This document shows positions 55,409 through 64,000 of a DNA stretch of 64,000 bases, piece after piece. Each line of letters begins with the position of its first letter. Within the stretch, counting starts at the first letter, position 1. The position numbers were made by a program, and so were the translations under genes. The DNA is taken from assembly GCA_013368325.1 (NCBI GenBank), contig JAACJK010000222.1:1-64000 (forward strand). Direction: 5' to 3'. This DNA is from Ephemerocybe angulata. Taxonomy: Eukaryota > Basidiomycota > Agaricomycetes > Agaricales > Psathyrellaceae. Below the pieces are notes generated by a model. The model saw only the letters and a program-made list of their open reading frames with translations. It did no database searches and was not told the DNA's origin.

Positions 55409-58400
55409 ATGGCGACGCCTTCGAGCACAAATGTCTTGAAGCAAGAAAACGAGAAAGCACCAGTCCACACCTTCAACCCTGACGACACCCCTGCTCAAAA
55501 GGCCGCCGTTGCGGGCCAGGAGCGAGATAAATTGGGGTCCATGAAGGAACAACCTCCAGTGGAAAGAGGTATGATGACGCCCCTGTCTGCTCCACCGACG
55601 CGCTCTCTAATACCGAAGCTTAAAAGAGGTCCAAATAAATACTGGGCCCGTCAATGGGAACGTGGTGCCGACTATCGTGGTGGAGGACCACGATGGCAAG
55701 CAGGAAATGGTCGCCAATGTGGGTGAACACGTCGACAACAAGGTCGAGAGCTCGGAGGAGGCGATTCCCGGTGCCCTCCCCAGTGGTGCCGCTCCCCCTA
55801 TCCCAGACTGGTATAAAGTTGGCTGGCGCCAGCACAGTGGGATTGATAACCCTCTTCCAGAGGGCGAGGAGAAGGACAAGTCTGTCCTTGACCGGTTCAT
55901 CAATGAGCAGTTCTACGGTGCTTGGTACCATAACTCCGCCGTCATCGTAGTCGTGAGTGATATTCTTGTTCATCGCGATCAGAAACAGACACTTATCAAA
56001 ATGCATACACACAGGCTGTTTTCTCGACATACTTTCTGGCACGCTTCGGGTTTGGCTGGGGATGGCTCTTCATTGTCCTCGCATTTTGCAGCACATATTA
56101 TTCGGACTCGATGACAAAGTTCCGAAGGAACGCACGGGACGACATCCAGCGGGACCTTGTCAAAGTGCGATTGGGATCCGAACACGAGACCACTGAATGG
56201 ATGAACCAGTTCCTGCAACGCTTCTGGCTTATCTACGAGCCTATCCTTTCACAGACCATTACTTCGTCCGTCAGCCAAATTCTCAGCATCTACACCCCGG
56301 CCTTCCTCGACTCCCTCCGTCTAACTCAGTTCACACTCGGTACCAAGGCCCCACGCATCGACAAAGTGCGGACGTTCCCTGGGACTGATGATGATATTGT
56401 CATGATGGACTGGGCTTTCTCCTTCACGCCCAAGGATACCCTTGACATGACCAACCGTCAGCTCCAGAACCAGGTTAACCCTAAGATTGTACTCGAAATT
56501 CGTCTCGGTAAAGGTCTCGCAACTGTCCCCATTCCCGTCCTGGTGGAGAACATCGCCGTCAGCGGCTTGATGCGGGTGAAGCTGAAGCTTGTGAACAACT
56601 TCCCCCACGTGCAGACGGTCGATCTCAGCTTTTTGGAGGAACCCACTATCGGATATGAGCTGAAGCCCATTGGAGGAGAGACCTTTGGTTTCGATATCGC
56701 AAATGTAAGCACCATTCTACCTGTCAATATCTCGGGTATTGACGCGCCTACAGGTCCCCGGATTGTCCTCGTTCATTCGTGATACCACACACTCCATTCT
56801 GAGGCCTATGATGTATGATCCCAATGTGTTCACGCTCAACCTCGAGCAACTTCTCTCTGGCAAACCTCTCGACGCGGTTATTGGTGTCCTGGAGGTCACC
56901 ATTCATTCTGCACGCGGCATCAAGGGTGCCAAGATTGGTGGCGGAACTCCTGACCCTTTCGTCGCGTTGTCTATCAATGAACGTTCTGAACTGGCCCATA
57001 CCAAGTGGAAACAAAACACGTACGTCGTTCATTCCTCGTTGCAGCAGACAGAAATAGCTGAACTGGTTTCGTCTATTTTAGGTACAACCCTACGTGGATG
57101 GAAACTAAATATATCCTCATCAACAACTTACACGAACGCCTCGTCTTGGATCTTTACGACTATAACGACCACCGCAGCCACTCGAAGCTTGGCCAAGCCG
57201 TCTTTGAGCTCTCAAAGTTGGAGGAAGACGCTGTTCAGGAAGGTATCGTCTCTGAATTGCTCAAGGAGGGAAAGGAACGTGGACAGCTGCGCTATGATGT
57301 TTCATACTACCCTTGCATTGAGCCTGCGTCGGAGCAAGCCGCAGAAATGCCCGAATCCAGTAAGTTTAAAGCAACAGACGATCTAAAATAAGGATTGATA
57401 CTTAACGTTATACTTGTTTTCTTAGGTGTGGGCGTTGTCCGTCTCGTTATCCACCAAGCCAAGGAACTGGACCACAGCAAGTCTATGTCCGGCGAACTGA
57501 ACCCGATGACCAAACTCTATCTCAACGCGAACCGCAAGCCCTCGTTCACGTCGCGCAAGTACAAGCACACCAATAACCCCGTGTGGGAGGAGGCGCATGA
57601 GTTCCTGTGCTCAAGCAAGGAGAACCAGGTTGTCACGCTCAAGGTTATTGATGATCGTGATTTCTTGAAGGACCCTTGTGTGGGTTACATGTCGGTCAGG
57701 CTTGTGGATCTATTGGCGTCGAAGGAGCAGGGTAAGGACTGGTTCCCGCTTAGTGGGTGCAAGACCGGCAAGATCAGGGTCTCTGCGGAATGGAAGCCTG
57801 TCGCCATGGCGGGCAGCCTTCAGGGTGCGGATTCGTATACCCCGCCTATTGGTGTTGTTAGGCTTTGGCTGGAGAAGGCTGTTGATGTCAAGTGGGTCGC
57901 TCTCCGCTGGGCAGTTAGGACAGATCAAGATGCTGATTGCTACTCATAGGAACGTCGAAGCTGCGCTGGGAGGCAAGAGTGATCCTTATATTCGCGTCCA
58001 GGCCAGGAACGTCACCAAGGGCAGGACTGAGGTTATCAACAATAACCTTAACCCGACCTGGGACGAAATTGTTTACATCCCCGTTCATTCGACCCGCGAG
58101 TCTCTCATGCTCGAATGTATGGATTACCAGAATCTGACCAAGGTACTTTATTTTTTCGTACCTGGTGGATTCAATGCTGACGAAACTTTGCAGGATCGGT
58201 CTCTGGGCTTGACGGAGCTCCACGTTTCTGAACTTTGCAGAGTCTCTGATGATATCAAATACCCGTACGAAAGCACTGGCCGGAAGGAATACGCTGAGCC
58301 GCTCCATCTCAACAAGGGTAATCAGACCAAGGGTACCCTCTATTACCACGCCGAGTTCATCCCGGCTATGAAGCTCAAGGGCGTCGAGTTCGGCCACTCC

Positions 58401-60452
58401 GAGGGCGCCCCCCTCGCCAAGCCCTCTACGGAAAGCGGCGACGAGGACGGCGGTGACATCTCAGACGCTGCCTCTGTCAATGACGAGCACTTCACGCCCG
58501 TCGAGCTCACCATCAAGCCCGGGAAGGCCGAGAAGAAGAAGGCGCCGGCCCCGTTGCCGCAGATCGACACTGCGGCAGCAAACGGGTTGCAGGCAAAGGA
58601 CTTTGCGGCGGGTGGCGTAGTTGATGGAAATGGGGCTGTTGGTGGGACGACGAACTCAAGCCCTGTATCGACGCCTGTCTCGGCGGTTTCGACGGCTGGG
58701 AGCCAGATTCCTCAGTCTGAAGGTGTCGAAGTGCCGGTTGAGGAGCTTTTGAAGCAGCGTATGTTTTTTTATTGCATTTGATGGGATTTTCTGTCCTGAT
58801 GCGTTTTCCTTTAGAATCTGGCATTATCGTCTTCAATGTGAAGTCTGCTCAGCTCTCCAAGAAGGGTAAGATCGAAGTCCTTATGGACGATGGGTACTGG
58901 CCATGCTTCAGCACTCCCAAGTCGCGCAGCAAGGCTGCGACCTGGGACTATGTTGGGGAGGGATTCTTGAAAGAGATCGACTTCGGTCAGGTGTGGTTGA
59001 GGCTGGACCAGGCTGAGGACGATGACAAGGATGATATCGCGGCGGAGTGGGTTGGAGACGCGAAGGAGTTCTTGGCATCTACTCTCACCGGGCCTCAGAC
59101 CTTCACCCTCAACGACAGGGACGGCGACCCTTCTTCGACTGTGACGATTGAGACGCGGTATATCCCCGTTCCCGTCACCCTGGAGGCACGTGAAAGTGTG
59201 AATAACCAGGGTATCGTGCGCGTCGAGCTTGTGGATGGCAATGATGTCCGTGCTGCTGACCGTTCAGGTGAGTTGATCCTTCAGGATTGCGGAGTACAGT
59301 TCCTCACCCATTTCGCCAGGCAAATCTGACCCTTTCGCCGTCTTCACGCTCGACGGCGCCAAGGTCTTCAAGTCTGACACCAAGAAGAAGACGCTCAACC
59401 CGGAGTGGAACGAGTCGTTTGACCTCACCGTGCCTTCTCGTGTTGGATCTGAATTTAAGGTTGAGCTCTTCGACTGGAACCAGATCGAGCAGGCCAAGAG
59501 TCTCGGCGAGGGTGTCATTGACCTTGCCAGAATCGAGGCCTTCGAACTCTCTGAGCAGAACATTCCCTTGTACACCCCCAAGCACGGACAGAAGGGTCAC
59601 GTTCGCGTCCGCCTTGTCTTCCAGCCCGCCATCATTGCTAAGACCAGGAAGAACACCTCCACGTTGACCTCCACGGGTCGCGCGTTGACACAGATTGGTG
59701 GACTTCCTGCTCGCGGTGGAACTCGCGTCTTGAACGTGTTCAAGCGGAACAAACAGAAGGGAGAGTCTACTGCAGATTTGTCAGCGCTACCTGAGCCTGC
59801 TCCTGTGTCGCAGGTTCCCTCTGGACAGGCGTCGAAGCCGATCGGGGCTGGTGATGAACAGTTGAATGCGGGTGTTGCTGCGTTCCCGTCGATGGAGAAT
59901 GGCTATCAAGTGACTGGGGCCGAGCCTGGGACGCTGAGGGTCACGGTTGTGGATGCGAAGGATCTTGGGTCGAGCGATTGGAAGCCCTATGTTACTTTCC
60001 GTGTCGGGGATAAGGAGCACAAGACTAAGCATACCGGAAGGACTGCTACTCCTGAATGGTGAGTTCTTCTGTTTTGAGTGTTGGGACAATGCTGATAGAA
60101 TATATGTAGGAACGAGTCGTTCAAGTGCGCAGCCTCGGCTCATACGCAGAAGATATACCTGTGGGTCCATGACCACAAGACGCTTGGCAAAGACAAGGAC
60201 ATCGGAGAGGCCGAGGTCGATATCTGGCGACACATCCAACCCGACAGCGGTGTCTCGTCCGCTGAAGTCACGGCTACTTTGCGTCCTGCGGGTATCATCC
60301 GCCTCCGCCTCGAATTCGACCCCTCCACAAACCCCGGAAGCAGCAATGCCTCGATCTCGTCCGAGTCGGAGAACCGGATGGCGCGCACCTTGTCGCACGT
60401 CTCGCCTTCGAGGTTTAGCTTGCAGAGGAAGAGGGCTACGGATGATGACTAA
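55409..60452 (+). CDS. Tricalbin / extended synaptotagmin, SMP and five C2 domains
   Basis: About 1,490 aa with about ten introns of 45-70 bp. Order: disordered N terminus; a membrane hairpin (SAVIVVAVFSTYFLARFGFG, WGWLFIVLAFCSTYY); an SMP lipid-transfer domain (ETTEWMNQFLQRFWLIYEP, SLRLTQFTLGTKAPRI, MMDWAFSFTP, VDLSFLEEPTIGYELKP, PGLSSFIRD); then C2 domains starting near VLEVTIHSARGIKGAKI, VVRLVIHQAKELDHSKS, VVRLWLEKAVDVKN, IVRVELVDGNDVRAAD and LRVTVVDAKDLGSSDW. C2-3 and C2-4 keep GGKSDPYI and SGKSDPFAVF, Ca2+-ligand-like Asp. Tricalbins tether ER to plasma membrane and move lipids. A degenerate further C2-like block lies between C2-3 and C2-4. SAC1, its functional partner at contact sites, is also in this window. 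Confidence 0.92.
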
Positions 60453-60781
60453 ACTTAAAATCGATTGTGGTTTCCCATGCTGGACTGGAATGTTGGATTG
60501 GACAACGTGTTGTACCATCAGTTTTTTCTCGTCGTTTGCTTCCTTGTTAATAGTTTTGCTACATACTCCCCTTCTGCATATGCACGCCCTCTCTGCTACG
60601 CGCTCGTTGCATCTGGACTTGTCTTTCGCCTTACTCCTTGTGCGCTAATTATGTTACTGTTCCATCTAGTATCTCAACGACAATAAACTTAGTCATGACT
60701 GCATTATCCAAGACTCGAGCCGCTCTCACAGGAACGTTCGAGCACCGCTGCTCGAAATAACCCCCAGTAAAGAGCCATTCA
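60453..60781. other. 3' region of tricalbin
   Basis: An AT-rich downstream region, including the presumed polyadenylation site near cgacaataaactt. No gene is seen. Confidence 0.4.
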
Positions 60782-61060
60782 CTAAATAGGAAGAGGTACA
60801 TGCGCAATCAAGTTCTTCTTCCACCAAGAAAGCGGGCGAGACCGAAACAAGTCGAAATCCTCGTCACCTCGCTGGACAATGGGTGTAGCTCTGCTACCCC
60901 AGTACGGGAACTTCTGTATGTTGGGGAAGGCCGTACTGTCTTCCTGTATCCGCGAAATGAATTCGGGGGACCAACTTGAATTGGTGCAACCCCCGCACAC
61001 CCGGTGCAATCGGACTCCGGTCTCCAGCTTAGTCTCCAAAGGTGGCTCGCGAGACATCAT
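60782..61060 (-). pseudogene. F-box/LRR protein relic (C-terminal fragment)
   Basis: The minus-strand text (LETGVRLHRVCGGC, then FISRIQEDSTAFPNIQKFPY, WGSRATPIVQRGDEDFDLFR, SRPLSWWKKN) matches the C terminus of the F-box protein at 14615: RILQEDGSALPVIRNFSYIG, VTDFDLFRAFPLDWFMKK. Only the last 70 or so residues are clear, and sequence before it is unrelated or decayed. It is a third copy of this local family, 45 kb away. Confidence 0.65.
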
Positions 61061-61907
61061 GCACAACTTTGATGACTCGTCATGCGTCAGATTTCGAAAG
61101 GTATATAGTACCCTGCTGTGATGAGGGTACATACCCTGTGTGTTGTTGGTCCGTATGTGCCTTACATAGAACACCCTGCGTCCAGACTCCGAAGCCAGGG
61201 AATATAAGCCCTTAGAAAGATCAAGATGGTATCTTGATCTTTCTTTCTTCATTGCCCTTATCTACTCTATGAACTCGCTCCCCGTATTATAAGAAGGTGT
61301 CAATACAAGGGGAATAAGATCAGGTAGCATGTACGGTTGTGCCACTCGTCGGCCTTACAGATGTTATACCCAATTCGGTCGCCGCTTCTGCTTACATAAT
61401 TTAAGCGCTCACTGCCATTGCAGTGCCTTGGAATTGGATTTTTTAACCTCTACATCTGCCAAGTGCCAAGTTCCCACCGAAATATACCATTCCACCGAGT
61501 GCGGTCCCTAATCTAAAGCAGTGGTAGGGGATTCACCCAGGCCGATGCCGAAAGCGGACTTCGAAACTGCCCGTTAGGCGCCAAATTTGGGGCGCCTATT
61601 TTGGGTATCAGCTTGCCCAGTGGACGTTGATTACATTTGGAGAAAAACTGTATGGTCCCTTCATAGCCAACACATTCCACAAAGGTGAGGCAGTGTCCCT
61701 GCCAAGACAAACCTGTGTGTATGAGACAGTCGAAATGTATTCCGCATTCGACGACCGGTGTGATGGTCAGGGTGGCAAGCGGAACATGAAGAGGCAACGT
61801 TTCCGCACGTAACCCCAAATGTCCAAGTGAATAGTATATGGCTTATAAGCTCGCCATACCACACGCCCCTTCAATCCAGAGAACCTTTACTACTCCTTTT
61901 CCCAGCG
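61061..61907. other. Intergenic region with strong hairpins
   Basis: No gene is supported. A perfect 14-bp inverted repeat with a 3-nt loop lies at 61214-61244 (agaaagatcaagat / atcttgatctttct). An 8-bp inverted repeat (taggcgcc / ggcgccta) lies near 61574-61597. The first is close to the F-box relic. Confidence 0.6.
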
Positions 61908-62564
61908 ATGGCATCCCTCTTCCTGTTCCTCATCCTTTCAACCATCGCGAGCATCACCAGCGCAATCAGAGTCCAAAACGCTGATACGCCGTCCTTCTAT
62001 TTCGTGGCTATCTCTCCAGGAGTCACGTCTGTTAACGTATGTCTAGATATCTGGCTAGATCAGATAGCGATACAGTGGACTCACCTGTTTTTTAGTCTGT
62101 CCTTGTACCATTCATGGGTGGAAACGCCAATATCAACGGGGGCGGCCGGGTCATCCAGAACTACTTTTACCAAGGCGCGCTCACTGGTACCTTCAACAAT
62201 GATGGCCAGCCAGCTCTTCGCCCCTATATCGACACTGGATTCACAAGCACCGGATCCTGCGCAAAATATGGTCCGCTAAGCTACATCGAGGGAAGCACGA
62301 CAAACAAATGCGCCTCCTTCGGCAACTTTTGGATTGCAGCCAACGAGGAGAACAGTCAACTTGGGTCCCGGCTGACGTTCAATTGGCAGGGGGACTTCTA
62401 TGCCTGTGGTTGGGAGGGTGAAGTAGGTCTTCCTATATGTAAAGCCTGAACCACTGGCATGATGTGCTCATTGGATTCCCCAACAGATTTGGTACAAGAT
62501 GGACCCCTCTGAAGGGCCGTCCGATTGCTATCCTATAGAGTTGTACACTGTACCTGTGATTTAA
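61908..62564 (+). CDS. Small secreted protein, 177 aa, three exons
   Basis: Exons: 61908-62036, 62096-62422, 62487-62564. The start is chosen because it opens a signal peptide (MASLFLFLILSTIASITSAI). The mature part is about 155 residues: NADTPSFYFVAISPGVTSVN, LVPFMGGNANINGGGRVIQN, YFYQGALTGTFN, YIEGSTTNKCASFGNFWIAA, LTFNWQGDFYACGWEGE and IWYKMDPSEGPSDCYP. It has four cysteines (CAK, KCASF, ACGW, DCYP), which could form two disulfides. No catalytic motif is visible. It fits the general class of secreted fungal proteins of unknown role. Confidence 0.75.
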
Positions 62565-62655
62565 TTCCCACTTGACGACGTTGTATTTCTCCTCGATGTC
62601 CCCTTATACTTTCTACCTTGCATTCAATGGACGAATTTAAAGGCGTGATTTGAGT

Positions 62656-64000
62656 TCACCAGAACTTGCTGAACACACTTGCACGGCCAGGTCGCGACAA
62701 AAATAAGTTGACACCCTCTTGCAGAGCCACACTGACCGGACGCATCGGCGTCGAGTCGTAGACGTGTGGGCATGGTTGCGACAAGGGGGTTGGGTTCAGC
62801 TTGGGATTCGACAGCTCCCTCTCGTAGATAGAGCTCTTGCACGGGGACGAGCCGAATGCGTCGAATTCTGGGGAGTCAAAGTTACGTCGCGCGAGGTAAA
62901 GTCGAGTGAGAATCTAGAACATTGTCAGCACGACGATTCTCACAGGTTACAAAAGGATAGAGGCAAGACGTACCTGTTCATAGCAGTTAATTTCGCCGTC
63001 TAGATGCTCAGTGACAAGTTTCTTAAAGTCCTCAAATTTCTGGTTGTGGTATGTGTCCATCTCAGCCATCGTGATATTGAGGACAGTTTCACAGCGATTG
63101 GCGACGTCGTCGTCCGGCTAAAAAACAGGTTGGTTGAGATTCTATAACACTGTGGAAAGGATTGGCCTAACCTTGTTTCCATTCACGGCTTCGTTATATC
63201 TCGAGAGTGTTTCCCGGTGAGTTGTCACTACACCCTTGACGAAAATTGTTAACACTGCCGAGCTATGTGGAGGGAAGGAGACAGTTACCTCATAGATGGC
63301 AGACGGATGAGCCATGGTCTTCATATACTCGTGCGTCATAAGTTGTGTTCGTCGAGCCTATTGCGATCACGCTAAGTCCATGCATCTAGGAAGAGTTGGA
63401 GCTACAAACATGATCATCATACAGGTCAGCGACATTTTGCAGTGTTTCGGATGACTTCTGGACAGCTTTCGTTAGCTTTAAGCATTCTGAACCGAGAGTG
63501 GTGAGATCTGGCACAAAGGAGGGGAAATGTGACTTTGCATACCTTCGCATCTGCTCCTCCAACACCAGGCACCATCATCGTTGATCAGCCCCCTGGCTAA
63601 TGGCGAGCTGGAGTGATCTTCATTCTCTTCGCTCGCGGTTGAAGCCACAGATTTCCCTGTGATCAGGGATAGGAAGGAGTATGACAGCAAGCGCTCCGCC
63701 TTGGACATCTCTGTGAGCTGAAGTCAGCACTTCAAATCATTCAAACGCAACATGAAGTATTCACCTATTCGAGCGTCCCGTATCTTCGAAAAGATAGTTC
63801 TCAGGCTCTGAACACTTTTGTCGACCCCTTTGGTGTGATTATCGAACAAGTCAACGACAGTTGCCGCATCCTCCCTGTCGACGTTGAAGGCAGGGTGGTA
63901 TACCCGAGCGTAGAAAGCGGGCCCAGCGGGTGGCATGGAGAGGTGCTCTGGCAGACGCCGCTTCCATTCCTTCGAGAGGAACATAAGCCTTGTAGACAAA
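62656..64000 (-). CDS. Sorting nexin (PX-BAR type), 5' part outside the window
   Basis: Partial at the right end; the PX domain and start lie beyond 64000. Visible exons give LSKEWKRRLPEHLSMPPA, YARVYHPAFNVDREDAATVV, GVDKSVQSLRTIFSKIRDAR, EMSKAERLLSYSFLSLITGK, ECLKLTKAVQKSSETLQNVA, DLYDDHARRTQLMTHEYMK, GVVTTHRETLSRYNEAVNG and RCETVLNITMAEMDTYHNQK, a long helical BAR-like array. The end is YERELSNPKLNP, PHVYDSTPMRPVSVALQEGV and FSKFW. KAERLLSYSLLSLITGK-like text is shared with SNX4/SNX8-like nexins. It likely acts in endosomal recycling or selective autophagy. The exact subfamily is unresolved. Confidence 0.7.

Noticed and set aside
59787..60518. 243-codon minus-strand open frame
   Set aside because: It is antisense to the last tricalbin exons and low-complexity, so it is a shadow.
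1..64000. CRISPR array, bacterial operon or plasmid features
   Set aside because: None seen; the only tandem repeats are the exon cassettes and the AT-hook codons, and gene structure is eukaryotic throughout.

Overview
This window comes from a filamentous basidiomycete, most likely an Agaricomycete. Genes are split by many short introns, mostly 47-60 bp, with GT-AG ends and CTAAC/CTGAC-like branch sites. It also holds a large Plavaka/KDZ-type transposase of the kind common in mushroom genomes, F-box/LRR families, and several proteins whose closest relatives I recall only from Agaricomycetes. I see no bacterial-type operons, tRNAs, rRNAs or CRISPR arrays. All identifications come from reading translated exons, without database searches.

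Layout. 1-6.2 kb is a graveyard of broken gene pieces. It opens with four tandem copies of an 84-nt exon plus its intron. It continues with decayed pieces of BRR2 (two overlapping pieces), HSP90 and a plasma-membrane-type Ca2+-ATPase, still carrying recognisable introns. 6.3-6.9 kb is a small two-exon coiled-coil gene (minus). 7.5-12.9 kb is an apparently intact 12-exon transposase with an N-terminal C2H2 finger and an inserted AT-hook array. 14-16 kb has an F-box gene relic followed by a complete intronless F-box gene.

16.5-64 kb is gene-dense and mostly housekeeping. In order: CorA-type Mg2+ transporter (-), RRP36 (-), a large multi-spanning membrane protein of unknown function (-), SGF11 of the SAGA DUB module (-), an SRPK kinase (+), chitin deacetylase (-), a SET/NAP histone chaperone (-), SAC1 phosphatase (-), U2A'/LEA1 (+, with an apparent 1-nt frameshift), a TMEM205-like membrane protein (-), Rieske protein RIP1 (-), a secreted glycerophosphodiesterase (-), COX19 (-), a TIR transposable element with a perfect 120-bp inverted repeat, a bZIP factor (-), NPL4 (+), a membrane-anchored NUDIX hydrolase (-), UGO1-like carrier (-), tricalbin (+), an F-box relic (-), a small secreted protein (+) and a partial sorting nexin (-) running off the right end.

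The genes do not form one pathway. Themes recur by chance: mRNA splicing (SRPK, U2A', BRR2 relics), chromatin (SGF11, SET/NAP), mitochondria (RIP1, COX19, UGO1), and membrane contact/phosphoinositide biology (tricalbin, SAC1, sorting nexin). The most notable features are the exon-repeat array, the mosaic of captured gene fragments, the AT-hook-bearing transposase, and the TIR element whose edge lies about 25 bp from the COX19 start codon.
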